Notes under the pieces: generated by a model
Databases searched by the model: none
What the model was told of the DNA's origin: nothing
The model's input: only the letters and a program-made list of their open reading frames with translations
Position numbers and translations under genes: made by a program
Shown: positions 7,859-17,218 of the stretch, in pieces
How the letters are laid out: every line of letters starts with the position of its first letter
Numbering within the stretch: the stretch's first letter is position 1
Assembly: GCF_001493375.1 (NCBI RefSeq)
Contig: NZ_LN929838.1
Span: 1-64,000, forward strand
Direction of reading: 5' to 3'
Origin: Streptomyces specialis
Lineage (GTDB): Bacteria > Actinomycetota > Actinomycetes > Streptomycetales > Streptomycetaceae
DNA length: 64,000 nucleotides

Positions 7859-9070
7859 ATGACCGCAATACCGACCGTCGGCCCGGCCGGACCGGAGATG
7901 CGGCAACTGCCGCTGGACACCGCGCGGGAGTGCTTCGGATGGCTGGTGACCGGCCCTGCGCCGCTGGCGCTGGACGGGCAGGCGATCCCCGGGCTGCCGG
8001 ACCGGGAGGTGCCGCTGGATGAGCTGCGTGACCGGCTGCTGCACCGCCGCTGCCCGCAGGCAGCCCGGGACGCGGTGTGGGCCGAACTCGTCACCCGGGC
8101 CCGCCGCGAGGGGGCCACCTGGACCCTGGCCTGTGCCGGGATGGCGCTGCCCTCGCTCGCCTCGACCGTGGGCTGGCTGGCAGCCCGCTTCCCCGGCGAC
8201 CCGTTCGACATCCAGGCCGAGGTGCTCTCCGGCTTCCTGACCGCCGTGGCCACCGTCGACGTGGAGCGCCCGCAGGTGCTGGCCCGCATGCGGTGGGCGG
8301 CCTACCGGGCCGGCATCGCCGCCCTGTCCGAGGCGCTGGACGCGCCCACGCCGATGCCGCCCGGCTTCCGCTCCGCCCCGCCGCGTCCGCCGTTCGGCCA
8401 CCCGGACCTGGTGCTCGCCCGGGCGGTGCGTGAAGGAGTCCTGACCCGGACCGAGGCGGACCTGATCGGGACGACCCGGCTGGAGGAGGTTCCGGTCAGC
8501 CGGTGGGCGGCTGACCACCAGGTCACGCTCCAGTCGGCCTACAAGACCCGCCGCCGCGCCGAGCACCGCCTGACCGATTACCTGCGCCAGAGCGGCGTCG
8601 CGGCCGACTCCGCCGACCCGGTCGCCGACTATGTCGCGGCCGACCTGACCGCCACCCGCGCCACCGGCACCCTGCACGATTCACACAAGGTGATCAGCCT
8701 GCCCAGCGGGGCGAGGAGTAGGCAAAGCAAGAAAGTTGCGGGTGCGGTGTCCAAAAGGGGCCCGGATTCCGGCCTTTTCCAGTGCGGGCGAAGCACGCCC
8801 CACCGACCGGAAGCTCCGACCCCGGAAGCACCCCCTGCCGCACGCCGGGCGGGCCGCGTACTGCGCGGCCGGCACCCGCCAGCCGGCCCCCCCACCCGCG
8901 GCGCCCCCCTCCCTCCCCCCGCCCCCCCCGCCGCCCACCCCCCCCGCCCCGGGGCGGCGGCCGCGACCCGCCCGCGCTCCGGAGGAGCCGTGCGACCCGG
9001 TGGAGGACTGGAACTGCATCCCCGAGCCCCTGCCCCAGGAACCCGCCCCCGCGCCGGAGGCACCGGATGA
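7859..9070 (+). CDS. Sigma-70-like HTH protein at head of conjugation cluster; 3' end uncertain
   Basis: The ATG at 7859 follows GAAGGAGA. Residues 1-245 are convincingly coding: helical with many Trp/Arg/Leu, ending in a region-4-like helix-turn-helix (about 200-242, DLIGTTRLEEVPVSRWAADH followed by SAYKTRRRAEHRL). It probably regulates the conjugation genes, although it lacks recognisable regions 2 and 3. The frame stays open to 9070, but from about residue 280 it runs through the shared element at 8730-8778 and then antiparallel to good coding sequence in another frame. The real stop is therefore probably near 8700-8720, and a small indel is likely (a TAG lies one frame away at 8719). Confidence 0.6.
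   Translation: MTAIPTVGPAGPEMRQLPLDTARECFGWLVTGPAPLALDGQAIPGLPDREVPLDELRDRLLHRRCPQAARDAVWAELVTRARREGATWTLACAGMALPSLASTVGWLAARFPGDPFDIQAEVLSGFLTAVATVDVERPQVLARMRWAAYRAGIAALSEALDAPTPMPPGFRSAPPRPPFGHPDLVLARAVREGVLTRTEADLIGTTRLEEVPVSRWAADHQVTLQSAYKTRRRAEHRLTDYLRQSGVAADSADPVADYVAADLTATRATGTLHDSHKVISLPSGARSRQSKKVAGAVSKRGPDSGLFQCGRSTPHRPEAPTPEAPPAARRAGRVLRGRHPPAGPPTRGAPLPPPAPPAAHPPRPGAAAATRPRSGGAVRPGGGLELHPRAPAPGTRPRAGGTG
8730..8778 (+). promoter_or_regulatory. Shared upstream element, copy 2 (before VirB6-like gene)
   Basis: AGAAAGTT, nine bases, GTGTCCAAAA, GG, then GGCCCGGATTCCGGCC and TTTT, matching the element ahead of the methyltransferase operon at 7333-7381 when both are read towards their downstream genes. 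Beyond the core the two copies diverge, so the conserved part is probably functional and not a recent duplication. Its presence inside the open frame of the preceding gene is the main reason to end that gene earlier. Confidence 0.55.
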
Positions 9071-10610
9071 GGGCGAGGAGCCGGAGGAGCCGGATACGCC
9101 GGACGGTCCCGGCGGGATCGCCGGGTGGGTCTTCGACGGGATCACCTCGGCGATCAACAGCTTCTTCGTCGAGCTGGCCACCGCCGCGCTCAACCCGCTG
9201 CTGGAGCTGCTGGGCCAGACGCTGCTGACCACCCCGACGCCGGATGAGCTGCCGCAGGTGGACCGGCTGTGGTCGAACTCCTGGTACATCGCGCTGTCCG
9301 CCTACACAGTCCTGGTGATGGCCGGCGGGATCATCGTGATGAGCTACCAGACCCTCCAGACCCAGTACTCGGTCCGCGAGATCGCCCCGCGTCTGGCCGT
9401 GGGGTTCCTGGCCTCCGCGCTCAGCCTCTACTTCGCGACGCGGATGATCGTCACCGCCAACGCGCTGTCGGGCGCGGTGATGGGGCAGGGCCTGGATCCG
9501 GACGCCCCGAGCGTGGCCCTGACCGACATGGTCCTGAACGCGCTCAACGACTCGGGAATGTTCACCATTCTCCTCGGCCTGGCCATTGCCGGGTTCCTGG
9601 TGGCGGTGCTGGTGACCTACGTGATCCGCGTCGCGCTGATCACGATCCTGCTGGCCGGCGCCCCGCTGGCGCTGATGTGCCACGCCCTGCCGACCACGGA
9701 GGCGATCGCCCGCTGGTGGTGGAAGGCGTTCGCCGGGCTGCTGGGCATCCAGGTCGCCCAGTCGCTGACGCTGATCGCCGCCCTGAACGTCTTCCTCAGT
9801 TCCGACGGGTTCACCTTCCTGGGTTCCAACCCCACCGGCTTGACGAACATGCTGGTCGCGCTGGGACTGATGTACATCCTGTTCAAGATCCCGTTCTGGA
9901 TCCTGTCGGCCACCCGCCTCACCTCCGGCCGCCCCTCGATCGCCGGGCGACTCGCCCGGGCCTACCTCGCCTACAAGACCTTCGGCCTGCTGCGCGGCGC
10001 GAGCAGTGGAGGAACAGCCACCCGCCTCGCCCCCGGCCGCCGCGGCCCAGGTCCGGGCCCGGGTCGGCGTGGCCCTTCTCCTGGACCCGGCGGTCCGCCC
10101 GCCGCCGCGCGCCGCCGGGGTCCTCGTCCTGGAGGCCCGAACATGCCCGCACGTCTGCCGGGGCCGCCGCGCCGTCCGCCCGGCCGCCCGCCGTTCCGCC
10201 CGCCCAACCAGCAATTCAGTCCTCCGCCCTACCGTGCCGGACGCGCACCGGGCATGCCGACTTTCCAGGCCCCCAACGCCACCGGACACGGCCAGGCGGC
10301 TCAGCGCCCGGCCCGTCCGGCAGGGCCGCCGGGCAACCCGGTCTTCCGCGCCCCCGGCCAGAGCCAGGGGCAGCCCGTCCGGCAGCGGCCCGCTCAGCCT
10401 CCGGCCCGGCCCGTCTTCCGCCAGCCGACCACCGGTCCGGCCTCGCCGCAGCCGCGGTCCACCCACGTGCTCAGGCCGCCCGCCGCGACGACGTTCCGCT
10501 CCCCCGCTCCGCCTGGGGGGAGCGTTCCGGCGCCGCAGCGCCGTCAGGCGCCCCCGCCCGCCACCTTCAGCTCCCCGCCGCCCAGTCGGCGCTCCCCGAG
10601 GAACGGTTAG
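8736..10610 (+). CDS. VirB6/TrbL-like conjugal transfer membrane protein
   Basis: Polytopic channel component of a type IV secretion system. A Pro/Glu-rich N-terminal segment containing CDPVEDWNC is followed by about six membrane segments between 9160 and 9930 (examples: YTVLVMAGGIIVMSY, FTILLGLAIAGFLVAVLVTY, ITILLAGAPLALMCHALP). It ends in a long Pro/Arg-rich tail (about 10000-10610). The start is unresolved: the frame opens with TTG at 8736 inside the shared regulatory element, and an in-frame GTG at 9000 follows GGAGGAG. No signal peptide is visible, and the poly-C stretch at 8880-8955 may hide an indel, so the N-terminus given here is only the open-frame limit. Confidence 0.8.
   Translation: MRVRCPKGARIPAFSSAGEARPTDRKLRPRKHPLPHAGRAAYCAAGTRQPAPPPAAPPSLPPPPPPPTPPAPGRRPRPARAPEEPCDPVEDWNCIPEPLPQEPAPAPEAPDEGEEPEEPDTPDGPGGIAGWVFDGITSAINSFFVELATAALNPLLELLGQTLLTTPTPDELPQVDRLWSNSWYIALSAYTVLVMAGGIIVMSYQTLQTQYSVREIAPRLAVGFLASALSLYFATRMIVTANALSGAVMGQGLDPDAPSVALTDMVLNALNDSGMFTILLGLAIAGFLVAVLVTYVIRVALITILLAGAPLALMCHALPTTEAIARWWWKAFAGLLGIQVAQSLTLIAALNVFLSSDGFTFLGSNPTGLTNMLVALGLMYILFKIPFWILSATRLTSGRPSIAGRLARAYLAYKTFGLLRGASSGGTATRLAPGRRGPGPGPGRRGPSPGPGGPPAAARRRGPRPGGPNMPARLPGPPRRPPGRPPFRPPNQQFSPPPYRAGRAPGMPTFQAPNATGHGQAAQRPARPAGPPGNPVFRAPGQSQGQPVRQRPAQPPARPVFRQPTTGPASPQPRSTHVLRPPAATTFRSPAPPGGSVPAPQRRQAPPPATFSSPPPSRRSPRNG
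8877..8958. repeat. Poly-C low-complexity stretch
   Basis: Runs of up to eight or nine C broken by single G, A or T bases. It translates as poly-proline in the VirB6-like frame, so it may be genuine. In this adapter-contaminated assembly it is equally suspect as a poorly read homopolymer region, and the frame across it should not be trusted. Confidence 0.5.
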
Positions 10611-10622
10611 GAGGAACCCGTC

Positions 10623-10890
10623 GTGAGCACCCCGGTGCGTATCCCGGCCGATGTCGAGCGCGAGGACACCATCCTCGCCGGGCTGACCGCCCGCCAGCTC
10701 CTGCTGCTCTCCGGCGCCGGTACCATCCTCTACGGCCTGTTCACCGCCACCCGCCCCTTCCTGCCCGTCGCCGTCTTCCTCATCGCCGCCGTGCCACTGG
10801 CGGGCCTCGCCGCGCTGCTGGCGCGGGGCCGCAGGGACGGCCTGCCGCTGGACCGCCTCGTACTCGCCGCGATCCGGCAGCATATGGCCT
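10623..10890 (+). CDS. PrgI family conjugation protein, N-terminal part (cut by adapter)
   Basis: Small membrane protein of the PrgI family that accompanies VirB4 in Gram-positive type IV secretion systems. It shows the family's N-terminal pattern: IPADVEREDTILAGLTARQLL followed by two membrane segments (LLLLSGAGTILYGLF and FLPVAVFLIAAVPLAGLAALL; both given in part), then GLPLDRLVLAAIRQH. The GTG start follows AGGAGGAACC, 12 bases after the VirB6-like stop. Coding ends at the adapter at 10889, and the rest of the protein resumes after about 11030. Confidence 0.85.
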
Positions 10891-11030
10891 GTCTCCTATA
10901 CCCCTCTCCGGGCCCACGCGGCAGGCAGAAATCTCGGATTGCGTCTTTTTCTTTTAAAAAAAAAACACCAAATTCGACCCATTCTCCCCCACTCTCCCTT
11001 CTTTGCTGCCATTGTTCCCATCCCACCCGG
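10889..11030. other. Sequencing artefact: Nextera Read 2 adapter, i7 index, P7 and poly-A
   Basis: Starts CTGTCTCCTATACCCCTCT, a near copy of the transposase end CTGTCTCTTATACACATCT. It continues with CCGGGCCCACG (adapter CCGAGCCCACGAGAC), AGGCAGAA (a standard i7 index at 10923-10930), ATCTCGGATTGCGTC (P7 start ATCTCGTATGCCGTC) and then poly-A. This is read-through of an untrimmed library fragment embedded in the PrgI gene. The right boundary is approximate. Confidence 0.93.
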
Positions 11031-11842
11031 CCGACGAGCCCGGGCAGCCCACCGGGCGCGTCTCCCCCGCGCCCCTGCAACTGCCCGCCCAGTCCGTCAC
11101 CGAAGCGGGCGTGATCGACCTGGGTCGCGACGGCATGGCCCTCGTCGCCGTGTGCTCCACCGTCAACTTCGCCCTGCGGACACCGACGGAGCAGGAGGTG
11201 CTGGTCGCGGCGTTCGGCCGCTACCTGCACTCGCTGACCGCCCCGGTCCAGATCGTGGTGCGCGCCGAACGCCTGGACGTTTCCGCCCAGATCGCCGAGC
11301 TCCAGGAGAATGCCCCGCATCTGCCGCACCCGGCGCTGGAGCACGCCGCCCTGGAGCACGCCGACTACCTGGAGCAGTTGCGGCAGAGCAGCACTCTGCT
11401 GCGCCGCCAGGTGCTACTGGTCATCCGCGAGCCGCTGCGCAGCACCGCCCCGGCCGAGCTGGACTTCGGCGGCCCGCGCCGCGCCCGGCATGGCGGCCGG
11501 AACCGGCAGGCCGAGGCCGATGACGCCGCGCGGCGCGCAGCCGAAGCCCGGCTCGCCCGCCGGGCCGAGGAAGCCTCCGAGCTGCTCGGGCCGGTCGGGA
11601 TCACCGTGACCGCGCTGGACGCGGGGCAGGCCACGGCCGTGCTGGCCGCCGCCTGCAACCCCGACAGCCTCCTGCCGCCCTCCTCCGGCCTGGCCGGCGC
11701 CCACGACGTCATCACCACCACAGCTCCCGTCTTCGACGAGGATCCCGTCCAGCAGCCCTCCGCCGACGAGCCGGCCGACGCGGCCGAAACCGGGCAGGCA
11801 CCCGGGACCCGGCAGTGGGACCGGGGAGGCGAGGGGCTGTGA
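11003..11842 (+). CDS. PrgI family protein, soluble C-terminal part
   Basis: Continuation of the PrgI protein after the adapter; reliable coding begins around 11030 (DEPGQPTGRVSPAPLQLPAQ). It has a soluble strand/helix domain (GVIDLGRDGMALVAVCSTVN, then RYLHSLTAPVQIVVRAERLD) typical of the region following the PrgI membrane anchor in actinobacterial versions. A long Arg/Ala helix at about 11500-11580 (QAEADDAARRAAEARLARR) is probably a coiled coil. The stop overlaps the VirB4 GTG by four bases (GTGA at 11839). The nominal first residues before 11030 are artefact. Confidence 0.82.
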   Translation: MLPLFPSHPADEPGQPTGRVSPAPLQLPAQSVTEAGVIDLGRDGMALVAVCSTVNFALRTPTEQEVLVAAFGRYLHSLTAPVQIVVRAERLDVSAQIAELQENAPHLPHPALEHAALEHADYLEQLRQSSTLLRRQVLLVIREPLRSTAPAELDFGGPRRARHGGRNRQAEADDAARRAAEARLARRAEEASELLGPVGITVTALDAGQATAVLAAACNPDSLLPPSSGLAGAHDVITTTAPVFDEDPVQQPSADEPADAAETGQAPGTRQWDRGGEGL

Positions 11843-13728
11843 TCCGCCGCCTCCTGCCGCGCCGCCCCGCGCCCGCCGTGGCCGACCGTGCCCGAACGGT
11901 GCCCGGTGGCGGGGAGTCGGGGGTGTTCGCCCCGGACTCTCTCGCCATCGGCGCCCGCCACCTGGAGGTCGGCGGCGACTGGGTCGCGAGCTTCGCCATC
12001 ATCGGTTACCCGCGCGAGGTGCATCCCGGCTGGCTCCAGCCGCTCCTGACCTACCCCGGCCGGGTCGACGTCTCCCTCCATGTCGAGCCGATCGACCCGG
12101 TCACCGCCGCCAACCGGCTGAAGAAGCAACTGGCGAAGTTCGAGTCCGGCCGCCGGTCCGCGGACGAGCACGGACGTCTGCCCGACCCCCACGTCGAAGC
12201 CGCCACCGAAGACGCCTACGACCTGAGCTCGCGGGTGGCCCGGGGGGAGGGCAGACTGTTCCGGCTGGGCCTGTACCTGACCGTGCACGCCGCCAGCCGG
12301 GAGGAGCTGGCCACCGAGGTCGGGGCCGTGCGGTCGCTGGCCGCGTCCCTGCTGATGGACGCCAAACCGGCCTCCTACCGGGCGCTGCAAGGCTGGGTGA
12401 CCTGCCTGCCCATGGGCCTGGACCTCCTGAGCATGCGCCGCACGTTCGACACCCAGGCCCTGGCCGCGGCGTTCCCGTTCACCAGCCCGGACCTGCCTCC
12501 GGCCGACCCCACCTCGGTCGCCGCCCCCACCGGCGTCCTCTACGGCTACAACATCGGCAGCCAGGGCCTGGTCCACTGGGACCGCTTCGCCCTGGACAAC
12601 CACAACAGCGTCATCCTGGGCCGCTCCGGCGCCGGCAAGTCCTACCTCGTCAAGCTCGAACTCCTCCGCAACCTCTACCGCGGGATCGAGATTCACGTCA
12701 TCGATCCCGAGGACGAGTACGCCCGCCTGGCCCACGCGGTGGGCGGCACCTACCTCCACCTCGGCGCCGACGGGGTGCGGCTCAACCCCTTCGACCTGCC
12801 CATCCACACCCGCCCGGACGGACGCCGCACCGCCCCCCGCGACGCCCTGGTCCGCCGCTCGCTGTTCCTGCACACCGTCATCGGCCTCCTCCTCGGCACC
12901 CAGCTCACCCCGGGGGAGCGCGCCACCCTCGACCGGGCGATCACCGCCACCTACCAGCACGCCGGAATCACCGCCGACCCCCGCACCTGGACCCGGTCCG
13001 CCCCGCTGCTGGCTGACCTCGCCCACACCCTCAGCACGTCCGGCGATACCGAGGCCGCTGACCTGGCCGCCCGCTTCCACCCCTACGTGAAGGGGGCGTT
13101 CTCCGGACTGTTCGACGGGCCCACCACCAGCCGCCCCGAAGGCCACCTGGTGGTGTTCTCCCTGCGCGACCTCGCCGACGAACTCAAACCGATCGGCACC
13201 CTGTTGACCCTGGACGCCGTCTGGCGGCGGCTGTCCAACCCCGCCATCCGCCGACCCCGCCTGGTGGTCGTCGACGAAGCGTGGCTGCTGATGCAGGACC
13301 CGGCCGGCGCCGACTTCCTCTTCCGCATGGCCAAAGCCAGCCGCAAGCAGTGGGCCGGGCTCACGCTCGCCACCCAGGATGCGGCGGACGTGCTGGGCAC
13401 CGAACTGGGCAAGGCCGTCGTCGCGAATGCGGCGACGCAGATCCTGCTGCGGCAGGCGTCGCAGGCCATCGACGAAATCGCCGCCACCTTCAACCTCAGC
13501 GACGGCGAGCGGCAGTTCCTCCTCTCCGCCGAACGCGGCCAGGGCCTCCTCGCAGCCGGCAACCAACGCGTCGCCTTCGAGGCCATCGCCTCCCCGGCCG
13601 AGCACCAGCTGATCACCACCAACCCCGCCGAACTCGCCGAGATGGCCGCCGACGACCCCGCGGACACCCAGGCGTCGGAGGAGGGCCCGTTCTTCGACCT
13701 CGGCCCCGCCGACGACACCGGCCTCTAA
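11839..13728 (+). CDS. virB4: VirB4-family conjugation ATPase
   Basis: About 629 residues. It powers substrate transfer and pilus/channel assembly at the inner face of the membrane. Walker A is GRSGAGKSY at about residue 261 and Walker B RLVVVDEAWLLM near 474-486. The N-terminal half carries the VirB4 cassette (SLHVEPIDPVTAANRLKKQL; YRALQGWVTCLPMGLD). The conserved arginine/glutamine region LATQDAADVLGTELGKAVV follows Walker B. The GTG start overlaps the PrgI stop; an upstream in-frame start at 11815 is less likely. An acidic C-terminal tail follows the ATPase core. Confidence 0.95.
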   Translation: MIRRLLPRRPAPAVADRARTVPGGGESGVFAPDSLAIGARHLEVGGDWVASFAIIGYPREVHPGWLQPLLTYPGRVDVSLHVEPIDPVTAANRLKKQLAKFESGRRSADEHGRLPDPHVEAATEDAYDLSSRVARGEGRLFRLGLYLTVHAASREELATEVGAVRSLAASLLMDAKPASYRALQGWVTCLPMGLDLLSMRRTFDTQALAAAFPFTSPDLPPADPTSVAAPTGVLYGYNIGSQGLVHWDRFALDNHNSVILGRSGAGKSYLVKLELLRNLYRGIEIHVIDPEDEYARLAHAVGGTYLHLGADGVRLNPFDLPIHTRPDGRRTAPRDALVRRSLFLHTVIGLLLGTQLTPGERATLDRAITATYQHAGITADPRTWTRSAPLLADLAHTLSTSGDTEAADLAARFHPYVKGAFSGLFDGPTTSRPEGHLVVFSLRDLADELKPIGTLLTLDAVWRRLSNPAIRRPRLVVVDEAWLLMQDPAGADFLFRMAKASRKQWAGLTLATQDAADVLGTELGKAVVANAATQILLRQASQAIDEIAATFNLSDGERQFLLSAERGQGLLAAGNQRVAFEAIASPAEHQLITTNPAELAEMAADDPADTQASEEGPFFDLGPADDTGL

Positions 13729-13802
13729 CGACGTCCGCATCGTCTTCCCGGCCCGCCGCCGACCGCCTCGCTCTCCATTCTCTCGCCCGGAGGTGATCTC
13801 CC

Positions 13803-14663
13803 ATGCCCCACCCGGAAACCCCTCCGACACCCACGACCACCGGCGCCCCGCTCCGCCCGAAGCGGCTGCTGACCCAGAACCGCGAACTCAAGCCGCTCGG
13901 CGTGTGGAACTGGACCCTCCCGGCATGGGCGGGCAGATTCCCGGACGGCCGCACCTACAACACCTGTCCCTCGGCTGGCGTCTGCGCGGCGGTCTGCTAC
14001 GCCCGCCACGGCACCTACAACTGGCCCCAGGTCCGCGCCAAGCACCAGGCGAACCTCGCGTTCGTCCTGGACGACCTGCCCGGCTGGGAACGCGCGATGA
14101 CCGCCGAACTCGGCGCTCGCCGCTTCCACGGAGCCTGGATCAGGATTCACGACTCAGGCGACTTCTTCTCCGACGCCTACACCCTCGCCTGGCTGCGGAT
14201 CATCCGCGCCAGGCCGGAGGTGGCCTTCTACGCCTACACCAAGGAGATCAGCCGCTTCCGGACCCTCATCGAGCCCGACCCTCCGGAGAACTTCCTGTGG
14301 GTCTACAGCTACGGCGGCACCCAGGACGCCGCCCTCGACCCGGCGGTCGACCGGGTGGCGGACGTCTTCCCCGACGAAGCCGCCATCGCCGAGGCCGGCT
14401 GGCACTCCCAGGAAGCCAGCGACCTCCTGGCCGTGCTCGGACCCCGGCTTGTCGGCATCCCGGCCAACCGCATCCCCCACTACCTCAAACGCCTCGCCGG
14501 GCGGACGTTCCGCTCCTGGCAGGCCGAGGTCGACGCCGAACGCGCCGAACACCGCGCCCGCGCCGCGCGGCGCGGACACCTCCGTCTCCTGCCCGGAGGA
14601 CAGGGGACGGCCCCGGCCAGCAGCCCGTCCGTCGCCGATCGGCCGGACGAGGCCGCGGCCTAG
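13803..14663 (+). CDS. Phage GP88-family protein
   Basis: 286 residues, ATG preceded by GGAGGTGATCTCCC. It resembles the family named after mycobacteriophage gene product 88: a Cys cluster NTCPSAGVCAAVCYARHGTY at about 57-77, the motif WIRIHDSGDFFSDAYTLAWL, and AFYAYTKEISRFR. The Cys pattern (CxxxxxCxxxC) suggests a bound metal or Fe-S cluster. Function is unknown. It lies between VirB4 and the coupling ATPase, so it is part of the transfer cluster by position. Confidence 0.85.
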   Translation: MPHPETPPTPTTTGAPLRPKRLLTQNRELKPLGVWNWTLPAWAGRFPDGRTYNTCPSAGVCAAVCYARHGTYNWPQVRAKHQANLAFVLDDLPGWERAMTAELGARRFHGAWIRIHDSGDFFSDAYTLAWLRIIRARPEVAFYAYTKEISRFRTLIEPDPPENFLWVYSYGGTQDAALDPAVDRVADVFPDEAAIAEAGWHSQEASDLLAVLGPRLVGIPANRIPHYLKRLAGRTFRSWQAEVDAERAEHRARAARRGHLRLLPGGQGTAPASSPSVADRPDEAAA

Positions 14664-14749
14664 CGGACGCGGGTGCTCCCGCCCCGGGCCGGGTGTCCGT
14701 ACCCGGCTCGCCACGACGACTCGACCACTCGCCCCTGAGGAGGCCCGTT

Positions 14750-17218
14750 GTGAATCGCTTCTTCTTGTCCCTCTCCTCGCCTTCTCCGGACGGCACCGGT
14801 GACCGGGAATCCCCGCTGCGGGAGTATCTGCGCGACCCGGCCGGAGGCCTGCACCGGCTGGTGGACGGCCTCGGGGAATGGGCCGCCGCCTGGGGCCTGC
14901 TGGCCGGCACCGCCGCGATGGTCGTCACCGCAGGACTCGCCGGTGTGTGGGTGTGGTGGCGGCGGCGCTGCCGCGCACGAATCGCGGCCGACGCCCGGAT
15001 CGTGCGGATCCTTCCGCCTCCGCAGGCCGATCCGGCCGGAGCCGCCGCCCTGTGGGCCAACCTGGTGGGGCTGCTGCGGCCGGCCTTCAAGCGGCTGGCG
15101 GGGCAGCCGCATGTGGTCTTCGAGTACGTCACCGACCGGGAAACGCTCTCCGTCCAGATGTGGGTACCGGGCGTCGTGCCTCCGGACCTGGTGGAACGCG
15201 CCATCGAGTCGGCATGGCCCGGCGCCCACACCCGCACCACGCCGGCTACCGCGCCGCTTCCCGGCCCGCTGGTCAAGGACGGTGCGTTCGACCTGGTGGC
15301 CGGCCGGGTGCGGCTGGCCCGCAGCGAAGCCCTGCCGATCCGCACCGACTTCGACACCGACCCGATCAGGGCACTGCTTGGGGCACCGGTCGGGCTGGGG
15401 CCGGGGGAACGGGCGGTCGTGCAGATCCTGGCCCGGCCGGTGGCCGGACGGCGGGGGCGCGCCGCCCGGCGAGCCGCGCGGCGGTTGCGCTCCGGGCACT
15501 CGCCGCACCTGATCGGCCGGCTTCTGGAAATGCTGCTGCCCGGCCCGGGGCCGTCGGCGCGGCGCTCGCCGAAGACGGCGGCGGTACGCGACCGGCATAC
15601 GGCGCTGGAGGCGGCGGCCGAGGACAGGGCGATCGTGGCCAAGGCCCGCGGCGCCCACTACGAGGTGGGCATCCGCTTCGCGGTCTCCAGCCCACTGCCA
15701 CGGTCGGCCGACAGCACGCAGCGGCGCGAGGTCCGCGAGCGGCTCACGGGCCGAGCGCACGCCCTGGCCGCGGCTTTCGCGACGTTCAGCGAGCACAACT
15801 ACTACCGCCGTGCCCGGCTGCGTGCCTCACGGGCGCTGCCCCGGCTTGAGCAGCGGCGGCTGGACAGGGGCGACTTGATGTCCGTTGGTGAAGTCGCGGT
15901 GCTCGCCCACTTGCCGTGGGATACGGACATCCCCCAGCTTGAGCGGGCCGGGGCGCGTGCCGTCGCCCCGCCGCCGGGCATCCCAGCTCCTGGTCCGGCG
16001 GTGAAGCCGCTGGGCCGCACCGAGGCGGGACGCTCGCGCCCGGTGGGCCTGCACGTGGCGGACGCCCGCCACCACCTGCACATCCTCGGCGCCACCGGCT
16101 CGGGCAAGTCCGAGCTGATGGCCCGCATGATCCTGGACGACGCCCAGGCCGGGCGCGGCGTGGTCGCCGTCGATCCGAAGGGCGACATGATCCAGGACGT
16201 GCTCGCCCGCCTCCCGGAGGAACTGGGGCCGCGGGTGGTGCTCTTCGATGCCGACAGTTCCGCCCGCCCGCCGGTCCTCAACCCACTGGAAGGACCCGAG
16301 ACGGACACGGCGCGGATCGTCGACAACCTGCTGTCGGTCTTCTCCCGGGTCTACGCCTCCTCCTGGGGACCGCGGACAGACGACATCCTGCGCGCCGGGC
16401 TGCTGACCCTGCGCGCCCGTCCGGGGAAGGAGACGCCGCTGCTGTCCGATCTTCCCGCTCTGCTTGCCGACCCGGCCGCCCGCCAGCGCGCCGTCGCCCA
16501 GCTCGATGACGATCTACTGAAAGGCTTCTGGGCCTGGTACGGGAAGCTGTCCGACCCGGCCCGCGCGCAGATCACCGCCCCCCTGATGAACAAGCTGCGG
16601 GGGCTGCTGCTACGACCGTTCGTCCGCAATGCCCTGGCCGGTGGCGCCTCGACGGTGGACATGAACCGGGTCCTGAACGAGGGCGGGATCTGCCTGGTGC
16701 GCATCGGGCGCGACGCGCTGGGGATGGACACCTCGCGCCTGTTCGGGTCGCTGGTCGTCGCCCGCACCTGGCAGGCCGCCACCGCCCGCGCCCGCCTTCC
16801 CCAGCAGCGCCGCCCGGACGCCAGCCTGTATCTGGACGAGGCGCACAACTTCCTCAACCTGCCCTACCCGCTGGAAGACATGCTCGCCGAAGCCCGCGGC
16901 TACCGGCTGTCCATCACCCTGGCCCACCAGTACCTGCGCCAGCTCCCCCGCGAACTCGAAGAGGGCATCTCCGCCAACGCCCGCACCAAGGTCTTCTTCA
17001 CCGCCTCGCCGGAAGACGCGCGACTGCTGGCCCGGCACACCGCGCCGCAGCTCGCCGAGCACGACCTGGCCAACCTCGGCGCCTTCACCATCGCCGTCCG
17101 CCCCATGCTGCACGGGGCGGAGACCGGGGCGTTCACCGCGGTCACCGAGAAGCTGCCGCCCGCCATCGACGGCCGGGCCCGCGCCATCCGGGCCGCCGCC
17201 GCCCGCTCCGCCCGCACC
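14750..17218 (+). CDS. VirD4/TraG-type coupling ATPase, C-terminus cut by adapter
   Basis: Type IV coupling protein that delivers DNA to the secretion channel. The GTG at 14750 follows TGAGGAGGCCC. An N-terminal membrane segment (GLLAGTAAMVVTAGLAGVWV near residue 50) leads to a roughly 380-residue linker. The motor follows: Walker A ILGATGSGKSE near 447, VAVDPKGDMIQDVL near 475, and Walker B ASLYLDEAHNFLNL near 690. The natural frame is good to about 17218 (AAAARSARTP). The next residues, SLIHISEPTRQAE, are the well-known translation of Nextera adapter sequence, so the true stop is missing here. Confidence 0.93.

Noticed and set aside
10955..10968. A-run as a poly(A) or AT-rich regulatory tract
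   Set aside because: It directly follows P7-like adapter sequence, as in reads that run past the end of the library molecule; a similar A-run appears near 40.03 kb.
11365..13830. 821-codon minus-strand open frame opposite VirB4
   Set aside because: It mirrors the VirB4 and PrgI genes; composition is Gly/Val/Gln-rich, typical of an antisense shadow in high-GC DNA.
13793..14749. Long N-terminal extension of the coupling ATPase back to 13793
   Set aside because: That stretch is another frame of the GP88 gene, and a GTG with a strong ribosome site starts the real gene at 14750.
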